In this document: positions 1-5,916 of the stretch, piece by piece | How positions within the stretch are numbered: position 1 is the stretch's first letter | Layout of the letters: the number at the start of each line of letters is the position of its first letter | Program-made: the position numbers and the translations under genes | The notes under the pieces: generated by a model | What the model was told of the DNA's origin: nothing | The model's input: only the letters and a program-made list of their open reading frames with translations | Database searches by the model: none | Source of the DNA: Acidobacteriota bacterium | Lineage (GTDB): Bacteria; Acidobacteriota; Terriglobia; UBA7540 | Reading direction: 5' to 3' | NCBI GenBank assembly: GCA_021827245.1 | Contig: JAKAWN010000404.1 | Coordinates: forward strand, 1 to 6,113 | DNA length: 6,113 nucleotides

Positions 1-205
1 TAAAATTCAAAGCCAGAAAGGACAACCCAGCCTACCCTTCTCTATCCTTCAGGCTCATCCTTCGATTGGAAAAGACTACTGTGCTCTTATCCAAACGAAA
101 GATGAGGCGCTCATGATCGTTCCGGTCACAAGGGGGGATGAAAATGTTGCCGTGCGGGCGTAGCGTTGTAATCGACTGCATCTGGATCGAAGGCCGTTTC
201 AGGCA
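1..205. other. Left-edge stretch with no recognisable gene
   Basis: No domain, RNA gene or repeat can be named here. Several frames are open for 35-55 codons at once on both strands, so openness alone is not evidence of coding. The minus-strand frame over about 32-150 reads somewhat protein-like (it contains HERLIFRLDKSTVVFSN) and ends at a stop near position 32. It could be the tail of a decayed gene, but I cannot assign it to a family. It continues upstream through the antisense of the transposon remnants, which argues against one intact protein. Confidence 0.4.
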
Positions 206-350
206 GTGGTGCCGATAAGCCCGCAGATGGGTCTGGTCTGCAAGCCTGGAGGAACAAGGAATTGTCGCTGCTGCCGCGGCAGTGAGCACGCAAAGGAGAC
301 TCTCAGAAGAGAAAGGCTTCCTCCGGGAGCAGTCCAGGAGGTAGAGCCAG
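206..350 (+). ncRNA. Candidate remnant of an IS110 bridge RNA (hairpin-rich leader)
   Basis: This non-coding stretch lies directly upstream of the IS110-type recombinase start and contains four consecutive inverted repeats. GCAGA 223-227 pairs with TCTGC 237-241, with a 9-nt loop. CTGCCGCGGCAG at 271-282 is self-complementary and is flanked by GCT 267-269 and AGC 285-287. CTCT 300-303 pairs with AGAG 308-311. GGCT 315-318 plus CCTCC 320-324 pairs with GGAGG 337-341 plus AGCC 345-348. Members of the IS110 group are known to encode a structured guide (bridge) RNA between the left element end and the recombinase gene, so both position and structure fit. That this is such an RNA is inference. The element is truncated, so the guide loops cannot be tested against element ends and target. 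It may equally be an untranslated leader. Confidence 0.35.
336..341 (+). promoter_or_regulatory. Perfect Shine-Dalgarno of the IS110 recombinase, buried in a hairpin
   Basis: AGGAGG ends 13 nt before the GTG at 355. Its GGAGG (337-341) is exactly the right arm of the hairpin formed with CCTCC at 320-324, reinforced by GGCT 315-318 with AGCC 345-348. The ribosome-binding site would therefore be sequestered in the transcript. The spacing is slightly long, so the original start may have changed. Confidence 0.45.
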
Positions 351-354
351 GCAA

Positions 355-408
355 GTGGTGTATGCACGTTGTGCTGGACTGGACGTACACCGGAAGACGG
401 TGAGCGCC
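355..408 (+). pseudogene. IS110-family recombinase, N-terminal fragment
   Basis: From GTG 355 the frame reads VVYARCAGLDVHRKTVSA. This is the characteristic opening of IS110-family (DEDD, RuvC-like) transposases. The Asp of GLDVH (codon 382-384) is the first acidic residue of the RuvC-like active site. Only about 18 of the roughly 300-400 codons of a full recombinase remain. After GCC at 406-408 the sequence no longer resembles IS110 and becomes IS1595-like in the same frame. The fragment has lost the rest of the catalytic domain and the C-terminal Tnp_20 domain with its catalytic serine, so it cannot be active. It follows a perfect Shine-Dalgarno and a structured leader, so it is the true 5' end of the gene and not an internal piece. 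The family call rests on pattern recognition of a short but distinctive motif. Confidence 0.75.
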
Positions 409-505
409 GGGACGGTTTTTTCAGGACAGCCGCCTGCCTCTGATCCTTTGGTTCCGGGCGGTGTGGTGGGTCACCAGCAAGAAGAACGGTGTCAGCGCCA
501 TGAGC
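409..505 (+). pseudogene. IS1595-family (ISXO2-like) transposase, internal fragment with frameshift
   Basis: The codons GTVF (409-420) are followed, one frame over from CAG 422, by QDSRLPLILWFRAVWWVTS and then KKNGVSAM up to about 502. This matches the segment of IS1595/ISXO2-like transposases that joins the N-terminal zinc-ribbon domain to the DDE domain, typically of the form GT-(I/V)-F-x-(D)-(T/S)-R-x-PL, WF-x-A-x-W-x-VTS and K-x-G-x-SA. Both parts join perfectly if one T is removed from the six-T run at 416-421, so a single-base slippage broke the frame. The zinc ribbon upstream and the DDE/ISXO2 catalytic domain downstream are absent. Past about 505 I see no further match, although a weak continuation cannot be excluded. 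It is a dead internal fragment abutting the IS110 piece. Confidence 0.72.
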
Positions 506-595
506 CCCGAGTCGGGAGATGCGCCTCTTCGGTCGAGAGTTCAAAGAGCAGCGCGCCCTTGAGGACGAATATCTCCTGACTGTTTTGCGCTGAAT
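506..595. other. Spacer between IS debris and the repressor gene
   Basis: I see nothing assignable. No hairpin followed by a T run is visible for transcription leaving the repressor gene on the minus strand, so its terminator is either Rho-dependent or outside what I can recognise. Confidence 0.4.
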
Positions 596-1642
596 TTACG
601 AAGCAGCAGGAGTGCAGCCACAAGACCTGCGCCGGATGAGGCGCGTGCTGAGTTGAACATGCTTGGGAAGGACATGCTTTGAAAGGCCGCTGCCGCTATT
701 CTGTCTGAGCAACTCTTCAAAAAGAAGCTCGGCAGCAATCCGCCCGATTTCGGCGATCGGCTGCTGAATCACACTGATCGACGGACGAACCGCGGCAGCC
801 AGTTCAAAATCGTCATAACCGAGTAATGCAATGGAACCGGGGATGCTGATATTGAGTTTTTGGAGCGTTTCAAAGACATAGATTGTGGTCCGGTTTTTTA
901 GAGTGAAGATCGCATCCGGCCGATGGGAGTCAGTCAGCATGCCCTCGACAGAGTATTCGGCGGACTTATAGTCCTTGACCGAAGTATCCAGAAGAACGGG
1001 AAGGTTGGCCGCCTCAACTGCATCGCGATATCCGCGAATTCGCTCGCGAATGGTGTACAAAGTCGGTTCGCCCGCCATGCAGACGATCCGTTTGTATCCA
1101 TGTTCAATCAAATGCTGGGTAGCCATGTACGCGCCCGCGTAGTTTTCAGCTACTACGGACGGAACCGACGAGTCAGAAAATGGACGATCCAGCGCCACAA
1201 CGGGTAGAGAAGCCCGAGAGATGGCTTTGCGTAGCGCCGGGCTGTCAGGATTCGCCGGCGCAATAATCAACCCGTCAGCCCGGTGGCGCATCAGGACATT
1301 GACACTCTCAATTTCGGCATAAGGGTCATTCTGTGTGGTCGTTACAATCAGCAGGAAATCATGGGAGCGTGCAATCGCCTGCGCAGCCTCTGCGCAGCTC
1401 GAAAAAAATTGATCTGCGATACTCGGAATCAGGAGGCCGATGGTTCTGGTCCCGTCGCCTTTCAGGATACGGGCCGCCTGGTTGGGCGTATAGTGCAACT
1501 CATCAATAACGCGAAGCACACGCTCCAGCGTTTTCGGATCAACATTGTGTCCCCCATTGATGACCCGTGAGACCGTGGTTGTCCCAACGCCCGCTTTCGC
1601 GGCTACCTCGCTCAATGTTGAATGTCGACTCTTTCTCGCCAT
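596..1642 (-). CDS. LacI-family transcriptional repressor
   Basis: The 348-residue protein is the usual length for the family. Residues about 9-30 form the LacI helix-turn-helix (TLSEVAAKAGVGTTTVSRVI). The hinge helix follows at about 54-63 (NQAARILKGD), leading into IGLLIPS, the first strand of the periplasmic-binding-protein-like effector domain (about 67-335). Family landmarks in that domain include LDRP (151-154), the RIRGYRDA segment (201-208) and GYDDF (275-279), whose aspartate corresponds to the sugar-contacting residue of relatives. The protein ends in the typical RRRSCG. It should be a cytoplasmic homodimer binding a palindromic operator and released by a sugar. It lies 157 bp downstream of the mannosidase on the same strand, so that gene is its likely target, and the effector may be mannose-derived (inference). 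The ATG at 1642 places the HTH at the normal N-terminal position. No clear Shine-Dalgarno precedes it. Confidence 0.95.
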   Translation of the reverse strand: MARKSRHSTLSEVAAKAGVGTTTVSRVINGGHNVDPKTLERVLRVIDELHYTPNQAARILKGDGTRTIGLLIPSIADQFFSSCAEAAQAIARSHDFLLIVTTTQNDPYAEIESVNVLMRHRADGLIIAPANPDSPALRKAISRASLPVVALDRPFSDSSVPSVVAENYAGAYMATQHLIEHGYKRIVCMAGEPTLYTIRERIRGYRDAVEAANLPVLLDTSVKDYKSAEYSVEGMLTDSHRPDAIFTLKNRTTIYVFETLQKLNISIPGSIALLGYDDFELAAAVRPSISVIQQPIAEIGRIAAELLFEELLRQNSGSGLSKHVLPKHVQLSTRLIRRRSCGCTPAAS

Positions 1643-1645
1643 AAA

Positions 1646-1676
1646 TTTCTATATACGAATATTTCTTATTGTGTGC
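1646..1676 (-). promoter_or_regulatory. Possible promoter of the LacI-type gene
   Basis: The 1643-1680 stretch is AT-rich on an otherwise GC-rich background. Read on the minus strand, TTAGCA is followed after 18 nt by TATATA, a few bases before the ATG. The -35 match is weak. A partial palindrome centred on CG, ATATACGAATAT (1651-1662), lies over the presumed -10. It deviates from the usual LacI-family operator form. A separate promoter is expected because a terminator lies between this gene and the mannosidase. The leader would be very short. Confidence 0.3.
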
Positions 1677-1705
1677 TAAGTCCATGCTACAGAGAGTTGG
1701 CTAAG

Positions 1706-1728
1706 AAAAAAACCTTCTCTGTGAGAGG
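1706..1728 (-). terminator. Intrinsic terminator for the mannosidase transcript
   Basis: On the minus strand the hairpin CC-TCTC-ACA-GAGA-A-GG (1728 down to 1713) is followed immediately by seven T (1712-1706). The stem is short, with a one-base bulge, but the U tract is good. It lies 72 bp past the mannosidase stop and before the repressor start, so read-through into the repressor gene is probably limited. Confidence 0.5.
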
Positions 1729-1741
1729 CTGCGAACAGCGC

Positions 1742-1793
1742 CAGAGCGCGAAGAGCGAATCCCGTTTTTTTTGCCGAGCCTCTTCGCGCTCTG
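1742..1793. repeat. Perfect 14-bp inverted repeat just past the mannosidase stop
   Basis: CAGAGCGCGAAGAG (1742-1755) and CTCTTCGCGCTCTG (1780-1793) are exact reverse complements around a 24-base spacer containing eight T (1765-1772). The right arm starts 6 bp beyond the mannosidase stop codon. Neither side has an adjacent U tract, so it is not a textbook intrinsic terminator by itself. It may act with the small hairpin at 1706-1728, or protect the mRNA 3' end from exonucleases. Confidence 0.8.
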
Positions 1794-1799
1794 ACACAT

Positions 1800-4700
1800 T
1801 TACGGCTGTGCGGCCACCTCCGGTTCGGAGCGTCCCAGCGTGTCGTACAGCGGCTGTGCCGGTGTTACTTCAGGATTCTCGTTGGCAACAGATATCGCCA
1901 GTATCCTGATTTTATTGTTCTCAGGCAGCGTAATGCTTCTAACGCCGCGGGGCAGGTCGATCGGGTAGGCGAATAGATACGAGTAAGAGTACGCCACATT
2001 CTTTCCCGCAGCGTCGTGATGATGGGAACAGTACCAGGCCAGATCAGCGCGTTTTATGTAACCGGGTCGGATGCCAGTCATTACTGCGTAGTCGTCCATC
2101 CTCTGATGCGCGGGGCGTCCAGGACGCGCAGGCACTGTCTCCTCCTTTGCCTGCCATTGACGATCATCCCACTGACCGATGAACCCTCCCCAGTCTTCGA
2201 TCTTCAGGCTGTTTTCCTGCTTGCCCAGCTTGAAGACACCGTTTTGATCTCCGTCAACGGAAGCGGCGAGCACATAGACGCGGTTATAGTTGCCATCGGG
2301 CAGAGTGACTGTCTGTCCGTTGGCTACAACGGCGTTGGCTTCTCCTGTCCCCGCCGGAGCGAGCCAAAAGTCCACGCCGTTGAAATCAATCTTCCCGGGC
2401 AGCATCTCAGCCGGAAGCGCGTTACCCCGCCCATCAAAGCCGCCCTTTACCGGACTGCCGTCTTTGCTGGCAGATGCAAGATCATAGGGCAGCGCCACCT
2501 TCTGTGAATGCACCTTGGCAGCCTGCACCGAAGAGGGACGGAGTGTGATTGCAAATGTGCGCGGCTGATACGCCGTAAACGATGTAACCAGGTCTCCGGC
2601 AGTTACCTTCGCCGGACCAAGCGGCTGCTCCTGACCGTTTACTTCGCGGGCTGACTGGATCGGCGACGCAAACGATATGCGCACATTGGGCTCCGGCTTT
2701 CCGTCGAGTTCCACCAGACGCAGAATCAACTCATTGCTGAGTTCTGCCTGCTTCAACGCCATGACGCGAACTCCGGGAATGCTTGTCTTGATCAAAGAAA
2801 ACTCACGGCCAAGCTTGCCCGGGTGTTTCGTGGTTTGGAAGGCAACCAGCGGATCGTTCAGCCGTTCTCCCTGCCAGTCGGTTTCGCCCTTCTGCCAGTC
2901 ATCGGCATGTCCAGCTAAGCCATAGACAAATTCGTGATGGCCGAGGTCCTGAGTAGCCTGATCGGGATAGCCTCCACGAACACCCGGTGTGCGAATCAGC
3001 GTAAGCCGAATCGTATTGTCGTTGGGCTTGTCCGAGCCGTTCTTGCTGTCGGTAAGAATGGTAGTTCCGAATGTGCCGCTCATGTCCGTGACATCGATCC
3101 ACTGGTGTGCGAGGACCTCAAATTTTTTCGGTTGTGCGTTCGGACGTTGAATGGTTCCTAGTCCCAGGTTATAAGTCGCCATCCGATTATTCGCGGTCAG
3201 AGGGAACACGGCCTTAAGGTTAGACTCGCGAGTGTTCCAGTCGATTACGTTCCCAACTTCCACCCGCTTGCCCGCGTCTCCGGCAAATAGCATGATGGTC
3301 TGCGCAAACTTGGAGCCGTCAGTTTCGCGCATCACTTCCACAGCGATGCGGGCAGGCCCTTTCTCCACAATACGCACCTGCGCCGGCCCATGAACATAGT
3401 CTTTCGGTTTAGCTTGTTCCTGCTCCCAGTCCATGTTCCACGCGGGCCATTGTTGAGGGTTATCGTAGGAGATGGCGAGACGCATAGGCGACGATAGAAG
3501 TTCCTTGCCGATTCGCTTGTCAAAGATGCTGGAAATATCGCCGTCGCGGTCAAGCTTGACGCGATAATAGCCGTTCTCCAGCGAGTCATCCGACACATGC
3601 AAATCCGAGGCAACTTTGTCGCTGTTTCCGGCTGCGCGGACGCTGTAAACCGTATAGGAGACAGAAGGAACTTTGGCCAGAAATACCACCTTGCCGGAAG
3701 AAATCTGCGCAGGAACCTCTCTTCCATCGGGTCCGGTCACAGAAACGCGATCCGGCATGCCTCCAGGGAAATCGACACGCGCTGCTACAACGTCTTCGCG
3801 CGAAATATTGAGCGGATTGAAGACCACCAGCGGAATACCATCAGTGTTCGTGTTCAACGCAGACGAAACGGCCTCGGTGGCATCATCAAACACATCTGCA
3901 AACTGATTCATCGCGATCACGTCGTCATTCCAGGCGAATTCATAGGCTTTGGGCGTGGCAGTACCTGCTGCTAGGTCGTGAAAATGCCCACCCATCACCA
4001 GTGTCCATGCGTCATTCAGGCGATTGATCGGGTAAGTACGGCCATCCAGCCATTTTGCCGCGACAGAAGATTTTTCAGCGTCATCGGCTAGAAGCTCTTC
4101 TTTGCGCAACCAGCGCTTCTGATAAGCCTGGGACGTCAGCGATCCAGCAGAGTGATTTGTAAGTTCCATTTCGCCGGTATATTCCGGGAGGCGCAAAGCC
4201 TCAGCGGGAGTAATATCCAGAAACATTTGATCTGCCCGTGCGGAAACAACATGCACTGGCCCGTCGCCGACTTTTATCTCTGGCCAGCTCGGATGGGCCA
4301 AGCCGCGAAACCGAATGGAATCCGGAGGCGGCATGCTCACTGTGCCTTTGGTCACAATGGCTTCGAGCCGTTTCACGGAGTTCTCGCTGGGCGATCCGCC
4401 GATGTCGCCCGTACCGAAGTAGTGGTAATCGGTAAAGACGCCTGTGACTTTACCGTTATTCTCGACCCGTTCAGCCCAGTCTTCTTGATAGCGGTCAAGA
4501 TCTGCTTGCTGTCGAGCGATCTTCAGTCCGTCGATCTCGTTTCTGAGAGCTACATAGGCCTGCAGATCGCTTTGCTCCAGTTCCTTTCCATCCGCATGCT
4601 GCTTTTCCATTCTGCTTTGAAGTTGGAGCAGCCGTTTATGGGCGTCTGCAAGCGCGGTATCTGGGGCAGGAGCGGGTAAAAGCTTGCTCAGGTCTGTGTA

Positions 4701-5396
4701 TATGCCCCCGGAATAACTGCCTGGATTCAAAGCCGCCAGCACGCTTTCTCCGTCGGGACCGATCCATTCGCCGACATTGAACGGCGTGCCTTCGGGTGTC
4801 TTCTCTGGCGAGTCGGGTCCTCCCTGCGCCGCCGAGGACCCCCACGTCAACTTCTGTGTGGAGAAGCCTTTCACGCCGGAATGAGCCAAAATCGTCGGCA
4901 GTGAAGCGGGAAATCCGAAACAATCCGGCAGCATGTATTCGGCGCTGGACTTTCCGAACTCTTTACGGAACCAATCATTCCCGTACAGAATCTGTCTGAT
5001 GATTGACTCGGGACTGGGCGCGTTGACGTCACCTTCCTCCATCGATGATCCCGCGGGGAACCACTGCCCACTCGCCACATACTGCTTCACTTTGGCGAAG
5101 TCGGCAGGATAATACTCCTGCATAAACCGATAGCGGTTGGCTCCAGAGAAGTTGAAAATGTAATGAGGATATTTCTGAAACAACGCGAAGTTATCCTCCA
5201 TCGTGTTCCGTATGTATTCGTCAATCACCTGCGGATACTCCCACCGCCACTCTGTGTCTAGGTGGGCGTAGCCTACGACGTACAGAGTTGGCTGGGTGGT
5301 TAAATCCGGGACTTGACTATTTTGTGCCAACGCTCCGCTGACAAAGAAGAGAGTCGACAACAAGGCTGAAGATAGAATGGCCGAGGTTCGTGACAT
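1800..5396 (-). CDS. Secreted GH38 alpha-mannosidase (1198 aa)
   Basis: This is a predicted exo-acting, zinc-dependent retaining alpha-mannosidase that releases mannose from alpha-mannosides outside the cytoplasm. Residues 1-24 form a signal peptide (MSRTSAILSSALLSTLFFVS, then GALA before Q25). The GH38 catalytic domain starts near 38: HLDTEW (45-50) supplies the His and Asp zinc ligands; Asp158 in MLPDCFGF is the expected nucleophile and zinc ligand; FGTGDIGGSP (327-336) resembles the GDGGGGP-type motif of bacterial members; and GGHFHD (469-474) carries the last zinc-binding His, probably 473. A charged helical insert spans about 243-310. The beta-sandwich GH38 C-terminal domain covers about 600-950 (ENGYYRVKLDRDGDISSIFD). 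A further beta-rich module of unknown role covers about 965-1170. At 1198 residues it is longer than common GH38 enzymes (roughly 850-1050). An in-frame ATG 15 codons upstream (5441) has no ribosome-binding site and would bury the signal peptide. Exact linkage specificity cannot be read from the sequence. Confidence 0.93.
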   Translation of the reverse strand: MSRTSAILSSALLSTLFFVSGALAQNSQVPDLTTQPTLYVVGYAHLDTEWRWEYPQVIDEYIRNTMEDNFALFQKYPHYIFNFSGANRYRFMQEYYPADFAKVKQYVASGQWFPAGSSMEEGDVNAPSPESIIRQILYGNDWFRKEFGKSSAEYMLPDCFGFPASLPTILAHSGVKGFSTQKLTWGSSAAQGGPDSPEKTPEGTPFNVGEWIGPDGESVLAALNPGSYSGGIYTDLSKLLPAPAPDTALADAHKRLLQLQSRMEKQHADGKELEQSDLQAYVALRNEIDGLKIARQQADLDRYQEDWAERVENNGKVTGVFTDYHYFGTGDIGGSPSENSVKRLEAIVTKGTVSMPPPDSIRFRGLAHPSWPEIKVGDGPVHVVSARADQMFLDITPAEALRLPEYTGEMELTNHSAGSLTSQAYQKRWLRKEELLADDAEKSSVAAKWLDGRTYPINRLNDAWTLVMGGHFHDLAAGTATPKAYEFAWNDDVIAMNQFADVFDDATEAVSSALNTNTDGIPLVVFNPLNISREDVVAARVDFPGGMPDRVSVTGPDGREVPAQISSGKVVFLAKVPSVSYTVYSVRAAGNSDKVASDLHVSDDSLENGYYRVKLDRDGDISSIFDKRIGKELLSSPMRLAISYDNPQQWPAWNMDWEQEQAKPKDYVHGPAQVRIVEKGPARIAVEVMRETDGSKFAQTIMLFAGDAGKRVEVGNVIDWNTRESNLKAVFPLTANNRMATYNLGLGTIQRPNAQPKKFEVLAHQWIDVTDMSGTFGTTILTDSKNGSDKPNDNTIRLTLIRTPGVRGGYPDQATQDLGHHEFVYGLAGHADDWQKGETDWQGERLNDPLVAFQTTKHPGKLGREFSLIKTSIPGVRVMALKQAELSNELILRLVELDGKPEPNVRISFASPIQSAREVNGQEQPLGPAKVTAGDLVTSFTAYQPRTFAITLRPSSVQAAKVHSQKVALPYDLASASKDGSPVKGGFDGRGNALPAEMLPGKIDFNGVDFWLAPAGTGEANAVVANGQTVTLPDGNYNRVYVLAASVDGDQNGVFKLGKQENSLKIEDWGGFIGQWDDRQWQAKEETVPARPGRPAHQRMDDYAVMTGIRPGYIKRADLAWYCSHHHDAAGKNVAYSYSYLFAYPIDLPRGVRSITLPENNKIRILAISVANENPEVTPAQPLYDTLGRSEPEVAAQP

Positions 5397-5403
5397 CGCA
5401 TTG

Positions 5404-5408
5404 CTCCC
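5404..5408 (-). promoter_or_regulatory. Ribosome-binding site that fixes the mannosidase start
   Basis: GGGAG on the minus strand lies 7 nt upstream of the ATG at 5396, whereas the longer in-frame start at 5441 has no comparable motif. An out-of-frame ATG at 5401 lies between the two but leads nowhere useful. The choice is supported by the signal peptide beginning exactly at the 5396 ATG. Confidence 0.65.
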
Positions 5409-5598
5409 GATATAAATTCCACTTCGTCTCAGTTCGCTCATTGATTTGGCCTAGGTTCCGGATCAAGCTTCCACCTTGAGCGTCCTTGCATCATTTAGTT
5501 TGCTGAATGGCCTCAGTTTTGCTGAACCGTATACATCCTGTACTTGTCGTGTGAGGGCGGGACCGATTTCATAGCATCCGACCTTTACGCGATGGTGT
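5409..5598 (-). other. Long 5' leader of the mannosidase transcript
   Basis: If transcription starts just downstream of the operator-overlapping promoter, the leader is roughly 200 nt. I see no known riboswitch. It contains a near-direct repeat, TTTGCTGAA at 5499-5507 and again at 5518-5526 (plus-strand reading), 19 bp apart, and a small imperfect palindrome around GTATACATCCTGTAC (5529-5543). Neither has a clear function. Confidence 0.35.
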
Positions 5599-5600
5599 AT

Positions 5601-5614
5601 TGGTATCGTTTCCA
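5601..5614 (-). promoter_or_regulatory. LacI-family operator upstream of the mannosidase
   Basis: Read on the minus strand the site is TGGAAACGATACCA. It matches every fixed position of the general LacI-family operator (TG..A.CG.T..CA, CG at the centre). The half-sites TGGAAAC and TGGTATC agree at five of seven positions. It lies 205 bp upstream of the mannosidase ATG and overlaps the likely -10 region, so a bound repressor would block RNA polymerase. The repressor gene in this window is the obvious candidate binder (inference). Confidence 0.55.
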
Positions 5615-5634
5615 TAACCGAGCATTGTTGTCAA
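5605..5634 (-). promoter_or_regulatory. Probable sigma-70-type promoter of the mannosidase
   Basis: The minus strand has a perfect TTGACA (5634-5629), preceded by an A run. An 18-nt spacer leads to AACGAT (5610-5605), which matches TATAAT only at positions 2, 5 and 6. The strong -35 with a weak -10 embedded in the operator fits a repressed promoter. The weak -10 keeps confidence moderate. Confidence 0.4.
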
Positions 5635-5702
5635 GTTTTTCCTGAAGGAGATCGTGCCCATCAAGGGCTTTCCTTTGTGCCAGCAAACTCCGGCTCTATA
5701 GC

Positions 5703-5867
5703 GGAATTTGTGGGTGAGTGAGCGGTGGAAAAGGCGCTGCGCTTGGAAATCCCGCAGGAGCGACGGGATTTCCACTTCTCCCACCGCCCGCGGCGGTGGA
5801 TGAATTCCCGATTTGCCTGGGGCAAGAGGAACCGCTGAACTCCAGCAGTACAGTTTAGTTTGCGGTT
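5703..5867. repeat. Cluster of nested inverted repeats
   Basis: The nested pairs are GGAATT 5703-5708 with AATTCC 5803-5808; GCGGTGG 5722-5728 with CCACCGC 5781-5787; and a perfect 10-bp pair, GGAAATCCCG 5745-5754 with CGGGATTTCC 5764-5773. A competing hairpin uses the same arm: CCACCGCC 5781-5788 with GGCGGTGG 5792-5799, around a 3-nt loop. Two more hairpins follow: TTGCC 5813-5817 with GGCAA 5821-5825; and AACCGC 5830-5835 with GCGGTT 5862-5867, extended inward by CTGAACT 5835-5841 with AGTTTAG 5852-5858. The element could be an interspersed palindromic repeat, a structured RNA or an IS end. No convincing coding frame covers it. Confidence 0.6.
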
Positions 5868-5916
5868 GAGAAGACAGTGGCCAACCGGGCTGCTGAGACC
5901 AGCGATTCAACTTGAG

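Noticed and set aside
32..544. 170-codon open frame on the minus strand
   Set aside because: It runs antisense through the IS110 and IS1595 remnants and the hairpin region, is low-complexity in places, and has no recognisable domain. Only its last ~40 codons look faintly protein-like.
519..593. Short plus-strand ORF (24 aa, MRLFGREFKEQRALEDEYLL...) ending just before the repressor stop
   Set aside because: It has no properly spaced ribosome-binding site (GGGAG touches the ATG), no recognised homology, and a length within chance expectation.
2016..4679. Several plus-strand and off-frame ORFs of 65-175 codons inside the mannosidase
   Set aside because: They are shadow frames of a GC-rich conserved gene, without domains or ribosome-binding sites.
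1800..5441. Upstream ATG at 5441 as the mannosidase start
   Set aside because: It adds 15 polar residues before the signal peptide and lacks a ribosome-binding site, whereas the ATG at 5396 has GGGAG at 7 nt.
5494..5863. Ten-base direct repeat TTTAGTTTGC at 5494-5503 and 5854-5863, considered as a target-site duplication or att pair
   Set aside because: It is AT-rich and short, and no element boundary or terminal repeat coincides with it. Probably chance.
5569..5910. 113-codon minus-strand ORF over the palindrome cluster and mannosidase promoter
   Set aside because: Inverted repeats create open frames by chance. It has no domain and would overlap the operator and promoter. A neighbouring minus frame (about 5589-5698, ...LLQEKLDNNARLWKRYQYTI) also reads helix-like but is bounded by stops after about 36 codons with no plausible start.
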